Assembly (NCBI RefSeq): GCF_027257975.1
Contig: NZ_JANZKX010000001.1
Span: 930,001 to 994,000, forward strand
From: Pelomonas sp. BJYL3
Lineage (GTDB): Bacteria > Pseudomonadota > Gammaproteobacteria > Burkholderiales > Burkholderiaceae_C
Direction: 5' to 3'
DNA: 64,000 bases
The notes below the pieces were generated by a model. The model ran no database searches, was not told the DNA's origin, and saw nothing but the letters and a program-made list of their open reading frames with translations. Of this stretch, positions 45,691 through 54,858 are shown in pieces. Each line of letters begins with the position of its first letter. Position 1 is the first letter of the stretch. The position numbers and the translations under genes are program-made.

Positions 45691-46289
45691 CACAGGGTCC
45701 CCTTGGTGGAAGGGATCACGCCCGCAGAGCGCGGATCCAGCGTCATCGCCATGCGCAGCGCGCGGCCGAAGGCCTTGAACATCGTTTCGCACTGGTGGTG
45801 GGCGTTGTGGCCCTTGAGGTTGTCCACGTGCAGGCTTACCAGGGCGTGGTTGACGAAGCCCTGGAAGAACTCGTAGGTCAGCTGGGTGTCGAAGGCGCCG
45901 ATGCTGCCGGCGGTGAACTTGACGTCCATCTCCAGGCCCGGGCGGCCGGAGAAATCGATCACCACGCGCGACAGCGCCTCGTCCAGCGGCACATAGCTGT
46001 GGCCGTAGCGAGTGATACCCCGCTTGTCACCGATGGCCTGGGCCACGGCCTGCCCCAACGTGATCCCGACGTCTTCCACCGTGTGGTGGCCGTCGATGTG
46101 CAGGTCGCCCTGGGCTTCGATCTCCAGGTCGATCAGGCCGTGGCGCGCGATCTGGTCCAGCATGTGGTCGAAGAAGCCGATGCCGGTGGCGAGCTTGGCC
46201 TCCCCCGTGCCATCGAGATTGACGCGGACGCGGATCTGCGTCTCCTTGGTGTCGCGGCGGACTTCGGCGATGCGTGCGGCGGTGCTCAT
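45690..46289 (-). CDS. hisB: Imidazoleglycerol-phosphate dehydratase
   Basis: A 199-residue monofunctional HisB with the two His-rich metal motifs: [24 protein letters not shown] and, in the second half, [11 protein letters not shown] and [17 protein letters not shown]. There is no phosphatase domain. It is followed by hisH and preceded by hisC with a 19-base gap. Confidence 0.97.
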   Translation of the reverse strand: MSTAARIAEVRRDTKETQIRVRVNLDGTGEAKLATGIGFFDHMLDQIARHGLIDLEIEAQGDLHIDGHHTVEDVGITLGQAVAQAIGDKRGITRYGHSYVPLDEALSRVVIDFSGRPGLEMDVKFTAGSIGAFDTQLTYEFFQGFVNHALVSLHVDNLKGHNAHHQCETMFKAFGRALRMAMTLDPRSAGVIPSTKGTL

Positions 46290-46308
46290 GGTCTGGACTT
46301 CGGCAGGT

Positions 46309-47412
46309 TCAAGGCAGGTTCAAGTCGATGAGGGTGGCTTGCAGGGCGCTCAGCAGGGCCTGGTTCTCCACCGGCGTGCCGATGGTGATGCGCAGGCATT
46401 GCTGCAGCAGCGGGTGCAGGCCGGAGACGTTCTTGATCAGCACGCCGCGAGCCTTGAGGCCCGCGAACACGGCGGCGGCATCCGGCACGCGCACGAGCAG
46501 CATATTGCCCTGGCTGGGGAAGACCTGCACCCCCCTCAGTTGCTGCAGGGCGGCATGCAGGCGCTCGCGCTCGGCGCGCAGGGCGGCCGCCTGCTCGGCG
46601 TAGACGGCCTCGTGCTCCAGCGCAAAGAGCGCCGCCTCGGCATTGAGCACGCTGACATTGAAGGGCGGGCGCAGCTTCTCGATCTGGTCCACCAGCTCGC
46701 GCCGGCCCATCAGGTAGCCGATGCGCACGCCGGCCAGGCCGAACTTGCTCATGGTGCGCATGACCAGCACTCTGGGATGGCGCTGCATCAGGGCCAGGCC
46801 GTCGCGCTCGGCAAAGGGCTGGTAGGCCTCGTCCAGCACCACCAGACCCGGTGCGGCCTCGATGAGGCGCTCGATGACCGCCTCGTCCCAGAGATTGCCG
46901 GTGGGATTGTTCGGATACGAGAGGTACAGCAGCGCCGGCCGCTCGGTGGCGATGGCGTCCAGCATGGCGGCCTCGTCCAGCTCGAAATCGGGCCGCAGGG
47001 GCACGCCCACGAAGCGCAGGTGCTGGTACTGGGCCGAGATGCCGTACATCACGAAGCTGGGCAGGGGCGACATGATCACCGCGCCCGGCCGGGCCACGGC
47101 CAGGCTCAGCAGGGAGATCAGCTCGTCCGAGCCATTGCCCAGCGTCAGGCCGTAGCCCTCGGACGGCAGGCTGGCGTGGCGGGCCAGGGCGGCGGCCAGC
47201 TGCTGCGTGCCCTCGGCCGGGTAGCGGTTCAGGGCCACGCGGCCCAGGCGCTCGCCCAGTTGCTGCTGCAAGGCCTCGGGCAGGCGGTAGGGGTTCTCCA
47301 TCACGTCCAGCTTGACCAGGCCGGCGCCGGACTGCACCGGGTAGGCCTGGGTCTGGCGCACGTCCTCGCGGATGCAGGAGAGGGCTTGGCTCAGTTCGTC
47401 CGTGGTGTTCAT
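46309..47412 (-). CDS. hisC: Histidinol-phosphate aminotransferase
   Basis: A 367-residue PLP enzyme: [40 protein letters not shown] and [15 protein letters not shown] with the PLP Lys. In this window it is separated from hisD by a toxin-antitoxin pair and a chemoreceptor gene. The 3' end and following gap carry a direct repeat of GGCAGGTTCAAG (46304-46325). Confidence 0.97.
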   Translation of the reverse strand: MNTTDELSQALSCIREDVRQTQAYPVQSGAGLVKLDVMENPYRLPEALQQQLGERLGRVALNRYPAEGTQQLAAALARHASLPSEGYGLTLGNGSDELISLLSLAVARPGAVIMSPLPSFVMYGISAQYQHLRFVGVPLRPDFELDEAAMLDAIATERPALLYLSYPNNPTGNLWDEAVIERLIEAAPGLVVLDEAYQPFAERDGLALMQRHPRVLVMRTMSKFGLAGVRIGYLMGRRELVDQIEKLRPPFNVSVLNAEAALFALEHEAVYAEQAAALRAERERLHAALQQLRGVQVFPSQGNMLLVRVPDAAAVFAGLKARGVLIKNVSGLHPLLQQCLRITIGTPVENQALLSALQATLIDLNLP

Positions 47413-47425
47413 GCGCGTTCCGGGG

Positions 47426-47887
47426 TCAGGCCTTGCCTGCGGCGAACAGGGCGTCCGGCGCGGCCTGCAGGGGATTGAGGATCTGCACGCTGTCCAGCTG
47501 CAGGCCGTGGGCCAGCTCCAGGCTCAAGAGCCATTCGCAGCCCTGGGCCTTGGCGGCGGCCACGACCAGGGCGTCCATATAGGCCAGGCCGAAGCGGCTT
47601 TCGATGGACCAGGCGCTCTCCACGGTCGCGTGGTCGATGGCCCAGGGTTGCCAGCGCTGGTAGCGGCGCACCTCGGCGCGGGCGTCGCCATTGGGCATGG
47701 CGGGCTGCAGCCGGGTGGTGACGAGGCGATAGAAGTCGTTGAGCACCTGGGTGGAGACGCGGCCGGCGCGGCGCTGCCAGAGCTCGCGCAGCCAGGCCAG
47801 GGCCTGGGCCTGATCGGCGGGGCGGGCGCCGTCCTCGCTGAGGATCAGCACCGAGGTGTCGACGAAGACCACAGGCGCGGCGCTCAC
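47426..47887 (-). CDS. PIN-domain protein, VapC-like toxin
   Basis: A 153-residue PIN-domain protein. The N-terminal FVDTSVLI holds the first Asp, and AYMDALVVAAA holds the late acidic cluster; PIN toxins are Mg-dependent RNases. The start is GTG 47887, overlapping the antitoxin stop (GTGA), so the toxin is translated behind its antitoxin. The target is unknown. It lies 13 bases ahead of hisC. Confidence 0.85.
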   Translation of the reverse strand: MSAAPVVFVDTSVLILSEDGARPADQAQALAWLRELWQRRAGRVSTQVLNDFYRLVTTRLQPAMPNGDARAEVRRYQRWQPWAIDHATVESAWSIESRFGLAYMDALVVAAAKAQGCEWLLSLELAHGLQLDSVQILNPLQAAPDALFAAGKA

Positions 47888-48102
47888 AGGGCGCCCCGCG
47901 CGGGATAGGCCTGGCCGTCGCTGGACCAGCTGCGCTCGCGATGCAGCCAGTCCTGCATGGCGCGCTCGTAGGCGTCGTCATGGCGCATCTTCTCGGCCAG
48001 CAGCTCACCGACCAGGCGCGAGACACTGGTATTGCGGCGCGCCGCCTCCAGCCGGGCCCATTCGGCCACGCTGTCTTCCATGGTCACGGTGACGTTCTTC
48101 AT
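47884..48102 (-). CDS. Ribbon-helix-helix-type antitoxin
   Basis: A 72-residue protein starting MKNVTVTMEDSVAEWARLEA, with RNTSVSRLVGELLAEKM, the pattern of a ribbon-helix-helix (CopG/Arc-like) DNA-binding domain, and a C-terminal tail likely to wrap the toxin. It precedes and overlaps the PIN gene. A 31-bp inverted repeat lies 13 bases upstream of the start, as expected for self-repression. An ATG at 48135 would place the start inside the operator. Confidence 0.82.
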   Translation of the reverse strand: MKNVTVTMEDSVAEWARLEAARRNTSVSRLVGELLAEKMRHDDAYERAMQDWLHRERSWSSDGQAYPARGAL

Positions 48103-48115
48103 GAGGCGAAGACTA

Positions 48116-48146
48116 ACACGAAGTTCGTGTTGCACGAACTTCGTGT
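48116..48146 (-). promoter_or_regulatory. Palindromic operator of the toxin-antitoxin pair
   Basis: ACACGAAGTTCGTG, a 3-base centre, and CACGAACTTCGTGT form a perfect 14-bp inverted repeat; each arm is itself nearly palindromic (ACACGAA-G-TTCGTGT). It lies just upstream of the antitoxin start. Confidence 0.8.
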
Positions 48147-48196
48147 GATCAATGCAAGCTTCGCCGAGGCCGAACGACGGAAGGCAGACGCCTGAC

Positions 48197-49747
48197 TCAG
48201 GCGGTCTTGAAGCCGGACACCGCCGCGCTCAGCTGCGCCGCCTGGTCCCTCAGCGACTCGGCCGCGGCGCTGGATTCCTCCACCAGGGCGGCGTTCTGCT
48301 GGGTGACCTCGTCGAGCCGGTTCACCGCCTGGCCCACCTCGGTGAGGCTGACGCTCTGCTCCTGGGTCGCCCGGCTGATGTCCTCGATGATGTGGCTGAC
48401 CCGCTGCACCGCCTGCACCAGCTCCTGCATGGTCTGGCCGGCCTCGGCGACCAGGCGGGTGCCGGCATCGACCTTGTCGACCGAGGTCCCGATCAGCGCC
48501 TTGATCTCGCGCGCCGCCTCCGCGCTGCGCTGCGCCAGTGAGCGCACCTCGCCGGCCACCACCGCGAAGCCGCGGCCCTGCTCGCCGGCCCGCGCGGCTT
48601 CCACCGCGGCGTTCAGCGCCAGGATGTTGGTCTGGAAGGCGATGCCGTCGATCACGCCGATGATGTCGCTGATCTTGCGCGAGCTGGTGTTGATCTCCTC
48701 CATCGTGCCGACCACCCGGCCCACCACGGCCCCGCCCTGTTCGGCCACCGTGCTGGCATCGCGAGCCAGGCTGGTGGCCTGGCGCGTGGCATCGGCGTTC
48801 TGGCGCACGGTCTCGCTGAGGGTCTGCATGGTGGCCGAGGTCTCCTCCAGGCTGGAGGCCATCTGCTCGGTCCGTGCGGACAGGTCGCTGGAGCCCGCCG
48901 CCACCTCGCTGCTGGACAGGGCGATGCTCTCCGCACTGCTGCGCACCGTGCCGATGGAACGGTTCAGGGACTGGCGCATGTCCTCCAGCGCGGTGGCCAG
49001 GCGGCCGAACTCGTCGCGCCGCGAGGTGTCCACGTCCACGCCCAGGTCACCGCCGGCCACCCGCTCCGCCACGCTGACCATGCGCTGCAGGGGGTCGACG
49101 GTATTGCGTGTCAGGAACATCGCCACCAGGCCGCCCGCCACCAGCTGCAGCGCCAGCAGCACCATCAGGGTGAGGCGCACGCTGCTGTAGGTGTCCTTGG
49201 CTTCGGTGTAGCTGGCCCCGGCGCCGTCCTCATTGATCTTGACGACCTTGGCCAGGGCCGTCGACGCTTCCGCCACGGACTTCAGCGAGTCCCCCACCAC
49301 CAGGGCCTGGTACTCCGCCCGGTTGCCGGCCTTGCGCTGCTCGACCAGCCGGTCCTGCACCGCCAGGTAGGCATCGATGCGGGCCTTGGCCTCCTTCCAG
49401 GCCGCCTCTTCCTCGGGGCTGGAGATCATGGAGATGTAGGCCGCCTGCAGCTGCTGCAGATCCTTCTCGCGCTGGGATTTGAGCGTCTCCATGACGCTCT
49501 GCACCTCAGCCACTGTCTCGATGATGCACATGCGCAGCTCGAGGCGGCGGATCTCCTGCAGTTTGTCCTCGATGGATGCGATGGATTTGATGCTGGGCAT
49601 CCAGTTGGTCGCCAGGTCGCTGACATTGGCCTGGATCAGCCCCAGCCGCGAGATCGAGAGCAGGCCCAGCAGCCCCGACATCAGCAGCACGGCCGCGAAA
49701 CCCAGGCCGATGCGCATCCCCACTTTCATGTCCGACAGTCTCATCAC
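48197..49747 (-). CDS. Methyl-accepting chemotaxis protein
   Basis: A 516-residue chemoreceptor with a membrane helix (about residues 13-33), a periplasmic four-helix-bundle sensor (about 35-190), a second helix (about 192-212), a HAMP domain (RNTVDPLQRMVSVAERVAGGDLGVDVDTSRRDEFG) and a signalling domain with the tip IDGIAFQTNILALNAAVEAARAGEQGRGFAVVAGEVRSLAQRSA. There is no C-terminal CheR-docking pentapeptide. The start could be one of two adjacent ATGs or the ATG at 49729. It sits between hisD and the antitoxin gene. Confidence 0.94.
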   Translation of the reverse strand: MMRLSDMKVGMRIGLGFAAVLLMSGLLGLLSISRLGLIQANVSDLATNWMPSIKSIASIEDKLQEIRRLELRMCIIETVAEVQSVMETLKSQREKDLQQLQAAYISMISSPEEEAAWKEAKARIDAYLAVQDRLVEQRKAGNRAEYQALVVGDSLKSVAEASTALAKVVKINEDGAGASYTEAKDTYSSVRLTLMVLLALQLVAGGLVAMFLTRNTVDPLQRMVSVAERVAGGDLGVDVDTSRRDEFGRLATALEDMRQSLNRSIGTVRSSAESIALSSSEVAAGSSDLSARTEQMASSLEETSATMQTLSETVRQNADATRQATSLARDASTVAEQGGAVVGRVVGTMEEINTSSRKISDIIGVIDGIAFQTNILALNAAVEAARAGEQGRGFAVVAGEVRSLAQRSAEAAREIKALIGTSVDKVDAGTRLVAEAGQTMQELVQAVQRVSHIIEDISRATQEQSVSLTEVGQAVNRLDEVTQQNAALVEESSAAAESLRDQAAQLSAAVSGFKTA

Positions 49748-49821
49748 GAGCCTCCGCAGGATTGGCGATGGGCCATCCTAGGGCAAGTGGTCCGCGGCTG
49801 GCGAGTCCCTGATCCATGAAG

Positions 49822-49844
49822 AAAGCCCGGGCAGGCCGGGCTTT
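49822..49844 (-). terminator. Hairpin after hisD
   Basis: AAAGCCCGG pairs with CCGGGCTTT around a 5-base loop in the gap between hisD and the chemoreceptor. On the minus strand it is followed by TTTCTTC, a weak U-run; it could act on either strand. Confidence 0.55.
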
Positions 49845-49883
49845 GCAGAGCGGAAACAACACTGTCGCGCGGACAGCGCGACC

Positions 49884-51194
49884 TCAGCCTTTGAGCCGAT
49901 ACTCCGCCGCCAGCGCATGGCCCTGCAAGCCCTCGCCGTAGGCCAGGGTCGCGGCGATGGGGCCCAGCTTCTGCGCGCCGGCCTCGCTGACCTCGATGAG
50001 GCTGCTGCGCTTCTGGAAATCGTAGACGCCCAGCGGCGAGGAGAAGCGCGCCGTGCCCGAGGTGGGCAGCACATGGTTGGGGCCCGCGCAGTAATCGCCC
50101 AGGGACTCGCTGGTGTAGGCCCCCAGGAAGATGGCGCCGGCATGGCGCAGCAGGGGCTCCCAGCGATGGGGCTCGTGGCTGGAGACCTCCAGGTGCTCGG
50201 GCGCGATGCGGTTGCTGATCTCGCAGGCCTCTTCCATCGAGCGCGTGAGGATCAGCGCACCACGGCCCTCCAGCGAGGCGCGGATCACCTCCTGGCGCGG
50301 CATGGTGGGCAGCAGGCGCTCGATGGCCGCGGCCACCTGCGCGATGTAGCCGGCATCCGGGCACAGCAGGATGCTCTGCGCCAGCTCGTCATGCTCGGCC
50401 TGGCTGAAGAGGTCCATGGCGACCCAGTCCGGCGGCGTGCTGCCGTCGGCCAGGACCAGGATTTCGCTGGGGCCGGCAATCATGTCGATGCCCACCTGGC
50501 CGAAGACATGCTTCTTGGCGCTGGCCACATAGGCATTGCCGGGGCCGGTGATCTTGTCCACGCGAGGCACGGTGGCCGTGCCGTAGGCCAGCGCGGCCAC
50601 GGCCTGCGCACCGCCGATGGTGAAGGCGCGGTGCACACCGGCCACATACGCGGCGGCCAGCACCAGGGCGTTCTTCTCACCGCCGGGGGTGGGCACGACC
50701 ATGATGATCTCGGGCACGCCGGCCACCTGGGCCGGGATGGCGTTCATCAGCACGCTGCTGGGGTAGGCCGCCTTGCCGCCGGGCACGTAGATGCCCACGC
50801 GGTCCAGCGGGGTCACCTTTTGCCCCAGCAGGGTGCCGTCCTCGTCGCGGTAGCTCCAGCTCTCGCCGCAGGCGGCCTTCTGGCGCTCGTGGTAGCTGCG
50901 CACGCGGCACGCGGCGGCCTCCAGGGCCTCGCGCTGGGCGGCCGGCAGGCCGTCGAAGGCGGCCTTGAGCTCCTCGCGGGTCAGCTCCAGCGCACCGAGC
51001 GATTCGGCCGTCAGCCGATCAAAGCGGGCGGTGTACTCCAGCACCGCGGCATCGCCACGGGCGCGCACATCGGCCAGGATCTCGGCCACGCGGGACTCGA
51101 TGGCGGCGTCGGTGTCGGCGGACCAGTGCAGCACGCGCTGGAACTCGGCCTCGAAGTCGGCGCCCTGGGTGTTGAGTTGTCGCAGCTTCAGCAT
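49884..51194 (-). CDS. hisD: Histidinol dehydrogenase
   Basis: A 436-residue enzyme oxidising histidinol to histidine in two NAD-dependent steps. Signatures include [64 protein letters not shown] with zinc ligands, and APEHLEV. It begins [18 protein letters not shown], 10 bases after hisG. A hairpin terminator follows, so hisG-hisD may form their own transcript. Confidence 0.97.
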   Translation of the reverse strand: MLKLRQLNTQGADFEAEFQRVLHWSADTDAAIESRVAEILADVRARGDAAVLEYTARFDRLTAESLGALELTREELKAAFDGLPAAQREALEAAACRVRSYHERQKAACGESWSYRDEDGTLLGQKVTPLDRVGIYVPGGKAAYPSSVLMNAIPAQVAGVPEIIMVVPTPGGEKNALVLAAAYVAGVHRAFTIGGAQAVAALAYGTATVPRVDKITGPGNAYVASAKKHVFGQVGIDMIAGPSEILVLADGSTPPDWVAMDLFSQAEHDELAQSILLCPDAGYIAQVAAAIERLLPTMPRQEVIRASLEGRGALILTRSMEEACEISNRIAPEHLEVSSHEPHRWEPLLRHAGAIFLGAYTSESLGDYCAGPNHVLPTSGTARFSSPLGVYDFQKRSSLIEVSEAGAQKLGPIAATLAYGEGLQGHALAAEYRLKG

Positions 51195-51204
51195 CTCATT
51201 CCCC

Positions 51205-51846
51205 TCAGGCGGCAGGCGTGGCGGAGGCGAAGGCGTCGATCAGCTGGCGCAGCGGCTCGCGCTTGAGCTTCAGCGCCGCCTGGTTGACGACCAGGCGCGA
51301 GGAGATCTCCATGATGTGCTCCACCTCCACCAGGCGGTTGGCCTTGAGCGTGCTGCCAGTGGAGACCAGGTCCACGATGGCGTCGGCCAGGCCGGTCAGC
51401 GGGGCCAGCTCCATGGAGCCGTAGAGCTTGATCAGGTCCACGTGCACGCCCTTGTCGGCGAAATGCTGGCGGGCGATCTCGGTGTACTTGGTGGCCACGC
51501 GGATGCGCGAGCCCTGCTTGACCGCGGCGGCGTAGTCGAAGTCGTCGCGCGTGGCCACGCTCATGCGGCAGCGGGCGATGCGCAGGTCCAGGGGCTGGTA
51601 GAGGCCCGCGCCGCCATGCTCGATCAGCACGTCGCGCCCGGCCACGCCGAGATCCGCACCGCCGTACTGCACATAGGTGGGCACGTCGGTCGCGCGCACC
51701 AGCACCACGCGCACCTCGGGCTTGTTGGTGGGCAGGATCAGCTTGCGGGAGGTCTCGGGGTCCTCGAGCACCTCGATGCCGGCGGCCTTCAGCAGCGGCA
51801 GGGTCTCTTCGAAGATGCGTCCCTTGGAGAGGGCCAGGGTGATCAT
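51205..51846 (-). CDS. hisG: ATP phosphoribosyltransferase catalytic subunit, short form
   Basis: A 213-residue short-form HisG, which starts histidine synthesis from PRPP and ATP. It has [48 protein letters not shown] and the PRPP loop [16 protein letters not shown]. Lacking the C-terminal regulatory domain, it should need HisZ, which is not in the window. AAGGA lies 5 bases before the ATG. Confidence 0.96.
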   Translation of the reverse strand: MITLALSKGRIFEETLPLLKAAGIEVLEDPETSRKLILPTNKPEVRVVLVRATDVPTYVQYGGADLGVAGRDVLIEHGGAGLYQPLDLRIARCRMSVATRDDFDYAAAVKQGSRIRVATKYTEIARQHFADKGVHVDLIKLYGSMELAPLTGLADAIVDLVSTGSTLKANRLVEVEHIMEISSRLVVNQAALKLKREPLRQLIDAFASATPAA

Positions 51847-51948
51847 GGGCGTCCTTTGCGGTCTGGATTTCTAGACTCGGCGGACGGCAGCGGGATCACC
51901 GGGAGCGGCACCACACCGCCACCCGCCCGGTATCAGGCGGATGGGGTG

Positions 51949-52218
51949 TCAGGGATGGTGATGGCCGGCAGCGGCCGGCTCGGCCCCGTGCTCGGCCGGC
52001 GTCAGCGTCTTCATGGACAGGGCGTGGATCTGCTCGCGCATGCGCTCGCCCAGGGCCTGGTAGACGCGCTGGTGGCGGCGGATGCGGGACAGGCCCTCGA
52101 ACTCCGCGGAGACGATGGTGGCGAAGAAATGGCGGCCGTCACCCTCGACCTGCAGCAGCTGGCAGGGGAGTCCGTCGGCAATGTATTGCTGAACTTCAGC
52201 GGGAGTGGGATCGGCCAT
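51949..52218 (-). CDS. BolA-family protein
   Basis: An 89-residue BolA/IbaG-like protein: VQQYIADGLPCQLLQVEGDGRHFFATIVSAEFEGLSRIRRHQRVYQALGERM with the conserved His. It usually partners monothiol glutaredoxins in iron-sulfur trafficking. It is directly upstream of hisG; in many Burkholderiales murA lies between them. The C-terminus is His-rich. Confidence 0.92.
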   Translation of the reverse strand: MADPTPAEVQQYIADGLPCQLLQVEGDGRHFFATIVSAEFEGLSRIRRHQRVYQALGERMREQIHALSMKTLTPAEHGAEPAAAGHHHP

Positions 52219-52228
52219 GATGGGCGGG

Positions 52229-52234
52229 ATTCTA
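52229..52234 (-). promoter_or_regulatory. Candidate -10 element for a near-leaderless bolA transcript
   Basis: TAGAAT on the minus strand ends 10 bases before the bolA ATG, and no Shine-Dalgarno sequence intervenes. Confidence 0.35.
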
Positions 52235-52248
52235 CCGAGACGCAGACC

Positions 52249-52267
52249 GCCCCGGCCAGGCCGGGGC
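52249..52267 (-). terminator. GC hairpin between the ABC permease gene and bolA
   Basis: GCCCCGGC and GCCGGGGC pair around CAG. No good U-run follows on the minus strand, so its effect as a terminator is uncertain. Confidence 0.3.
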
Positions 52268-52314
52268 TTCTGAGTTGATGCAAGCGGGCTTCGCGGGCGC
52301 TGTTGCGGCGGGCC

Positions 52315-53085
52315 TCAGCCGCGGATCTTGTAGCCCCGCTTGAGCAGCCCCAGCGCGATGGCGGAGACCGCCACGAAGCTCGCGCCCACGATGGACAGGC
52401 TCAGCCAGGGCGAGACGTCGCTGACGCCGAAGAAGCCGTGGCGGAAGCCGTCGATCATGTAGAAGAAGGGGTTCAGGTGGCTCACGCCCTGCCAGAAGGC
52501 CGGCAGCGAATGCACCGAATAGAACACGCCCGAGAGGAAGGTCATGGGCATGATGATGAAGTTCTGGAAGGCCGCCATCTGGTCGAACTTCTCGGCCCAC
52601 AGGCCGGCGATCAGTCCCAGCGCGCCCAGCATGCCCGCGCCCAGCAGCGCGAAGACCAGCACCCACAGCGGCTGCGCCAGCCCCGGTGGCGCGAACCAGG
52701 CCGTCACCAGGAAGACGCCCAGGCCCACGGCCAGGCCGCGCACCACCGAGGCGCCCACATAGGCCAGGAACCAGGCCCAGTGCGACAGCGGCGTCAGCAG
52801 CACGAAGACCAGGTTGCCGGTGATCTTGCTCTGGATCAGCGAGGACGAGCTGTTGGCGAACGAGTTCTGCAGCACGCTCATCATCACCAGCCCCGGGATC
52901 AGGAAGGCGGTGTAGGCCACGTGGCCGTAGACCTTCACATGGTCCTCCAGCACGTGGCCGAAGATCAGCAGGTACAGCACGGCGGTCAGCACCGGCGCGG
53001 CCACGGTCTGGAAGCTCACCTTCCAGAAGCGCAGCACTTCCTTGTAGAACAGCGTGCGCGCGCCTTCGAGTCGGATCCCGCTCAT
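52315..53085 (-). CDS. ABC-2 type exporter permease
   Basis: A 256-residue permease with six membrane helices. It begins MSGIRLEGARTLFYKEVLRFWKVSFQTVAAPV and contains the ABC-2 signature region IIMPMTFLSGVFYSVHSLPAFWQGVSHLNPFFYMIDGFRHGFFG. It forms an exporter with the ATPase whose gene overlaps it by 4 bases. The substrate is unknown; a similar pair next to bolA and the his genes is common in Burkholderiales. Confidence 0.93.
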   Translation of the reverse strand: MSGIRLEGARTLFYKEVLRFWKVSFQTVAAPVLTAVLYLLIFGHVLEDHVKVYGHVAYTAFLIPGLVMMSVLQNSFANSSSSLIQSKITGNLVFVLLTPLSHWAWFLAYVGASVVRGLAVGLGVFLVTAWFAPPGLAQPLWVLVFALLGAGMLGALGLIAGLWAEKFDQMAAFQNFIIMPMTFLSGVFYSVHSLPAFWQGVSHLNPFFYMIDGFRHGFFGVSDVSPWLSLSIVGASFVAVSAIALGLLKRGYKIRG

Positions 53086-54029
53086 GCCTGAGCTCCTTGC
53101 ATGATCTCCAGGAACACGTCCTCCAGGTCGGCACGGCCGATCTCGAGGTCCTCCACCGGCACGCCGGCCGCGCGCAGGCGGGCCAGCACGCTTTCGACCT
53201 CGGCCGCGTCATGCGCCTTGATCTGCACGATGCGGCCGGTCACGCGGGAGAGGGGGGTCAGGTCTTGCGGCAGCGCAGCGTCGGTCTTGAAGCGCAGCAT
53301 GGTGGAGGCCTTGCCGGCCAGCAGGTTGCTGGTGCGGTCCAGGGCCACGATGCGGCCGGTCTTGAGCATGGCGATGCGGTGGCACAGGGCCTCCGCCTCT
53401 TCCAGGTAGTGGGTGGTCAGCAGGACGGTGTGGCCTTCCTTGTTGAGCCGGGCGATGAAGGCCCATAGCGTCTGGCGCAGCTCCACGTCGACGCCGGCGG
53501 TGGGCTCGTCCAGCACGATCACCGGCGGGCGGTGCACCAGGGCCTGGGCCACCAGCACGCGGCGCTTCATGCCGCCCGAGAGCTGGCGCATGTTGGCCTG
53601 GGCCTTGTCGGCCAGGCCGAGGTTCTCCAGCAGCTCGTCGATCCAGGAGCCGTTGTTGCGCACGCCGAAGTAGCCGCTCTGGATTTCCAGGGCCTCGCGC
53701 ACCGAGAAGAAGGGGTCGAAGACCAGCTCCTGCGGCACGATGCCCAGGCACTTGCGGGCGGCGGCGTAGTCGTCCACCACGTCATGGCCCAGCACGCGCA
53801 CGCGGCCGCTGCTGGCCTTGGAGAGGCCGGCGAGGATGGAGATGAGGCTGGTCTTGCCGGCGCCGTTGGGGCCCAGGAGACCGAAGAATTCGCCGGGCTG
53901 GATGTCGAAGGAGACCTGGTCCAGGGCCTTCACCTGGCCGCCGCGGTAGGTCTTGGAGACCGCCTCGAAGCGAAGGGCCGGGTGCTCGCGGCCTGTGGGG
54001 GCGGCCGCTGCAGGGGTGGGGCTTTGCAT
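53082..54029 (-). CDS. ABC exporter ATP-binding protein
   Basis: A 315-residue ABC ATPase: Walker A GPNGAGKTS, Q-loop IVPQELVFDP, signature LSGGMKRRV, Walker B VIVLDEPTAGVD and H-loop TTHYLEEAE. The C-terminal domain includes QDLTPLSRV, encoded across an exact copy of the dispersed 14-mer (53254-53267). ATG 54029 is chosen over an upstream TTG; neither has a clear ribosome site. Confidence 0.92.
   Translation of the reverse strand: MQSPTPAAAAPTGREHPALRFEAVSKTYRGGQVKALDQVSFDIQPGEFFGLLGPNGAGKTSLISILAGLSKASSGRVRVLGHDVVDDYAAARKCLGIVPQELVFDPFFSVREALEIQSGYFGVRNNGSWIDELLENLGLADKAQANMRQLSGGMKRRVLVAQALVHRPPVIVLDEPTAGVDVELRQTLWAFIARLNKEGHTVLLTTHYLEEAEALCHRIAMLKTGRIVALDRTSNLLAGKASTMLRFKTDAALPQDLTPLSRVTGRIVQIKAHDAAEVESVLARLRAAGVPVEDLEIGRADLEDVFLEIMQGAQA
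53254..53267 (-). repeat. Dispersed 14-mer CAAGACCTGACCCC, exact copy 3
   Basis: Inside the ABC exporter ATPase gene, read on the coding strand as QDLTP. Confidence 0.85.
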
Positions 54030-54142
54030 GGCGGCGGATTGTAGGGAGCGTGCCAAATTCCTGCTGGCGCTGGAGCCAAACCCCTAGAGTAGGGACTCGT
54101 CTTGGTGCCAGAATCAGCCGAGACAGCCACTAAAAGCATTCC

Positions 54143-54796
54143 ATGGCCACCAAGAAGCCGCGGCGCACCGCAGAACGCATCCTCGAAGTCACGCTGGACC
54201 TGTTCAACCGCTTCGGTGAACCCAACGTCTCGACCACGCTCATCTCGGCCGAGCTCAACATCAGCCCCGGCAACCTCTACTACCACTACCCCGCCAAGGA
54301 CGAGCTGATCAACGCCTTGTTCGCGGCCTACGAGCGCGAGCTCACCGAGCTGCTGGGCGCCTCGGACAACGTCCGCAACGTGGAAGACGCCTGGCTCTTC
54401 TTCCACATGCTCTTCGAGCTGATCTGGAAGCACCGCTTCCTCTACCGCGACCTCAACGACCTGCTCTCCAAGAACCGCAAGCTGGAGACGCACTTCCAGA
54501 CCGTGCTGGCGCACAAGGGCCAGGCCATGCGCGCGGTGCTGTCCGGCCTGCAGCATGGCGGCGCCCTGCGCATGGAACCCCGCGACGCCGGCCCCACGGC
54601 CGAGGCCATGGTGGTGCTGCAGAGCTACTGGCTGAGCTACGAATACGTGCGCGACCCGCGCCACGCCCTGGAGCCCGAGCGCGCCGGCAGCGCGCTGATG
54701 CGCGGCGCCTTCCATGTGCTGAGCACCCTGCTGCCCTATCTAGAACCCGGCTCGCGCGAGCACCTCTTCACGCTGGCCGGCCGCTACAACGGCTAG
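54143..54796 (+). CDS. TetR-family transcriptional regulator
   Basis: A 217-residue regulator: N-terminal helix-turn-helix (RILEVTLDLFNRFGEPNVSTTLISAELNISPGNLYYHYPAKDELINALF) and an all-helical ligand domain. It is divergent from the ABC exporter with a gap of about 113 bases, so it may control that exporter or the downstream TPR gene. The ligand is unknown. No clear palindromic operator was found in the gap. Confidence 0.92.
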   Translation: MATKKPRRTAERILEVTLDLFNRFGEPNVSTTLISAELNISPGNLYYHYPAKDELINALFAAYERELTELLGASDNVRNVEDAWLFFHMLFELIWKHRFLYRDLNDLLSKNRKLETHFQTVLAHKGQAMRAVLSGLQHGGALRMEPRDAGPTAEAMVVLQSYWLSYEYVRDPRHALEPERAGSALMRGAFHVLSTLLPYLEPGSREHLFTLAGRYNG

Positions 54797-54858
54797 CCGG
54801 CCGCCAGGCGCAAGACCTGCCCCCGGCGGCATACCCCACACACAACACGGAGACATCG

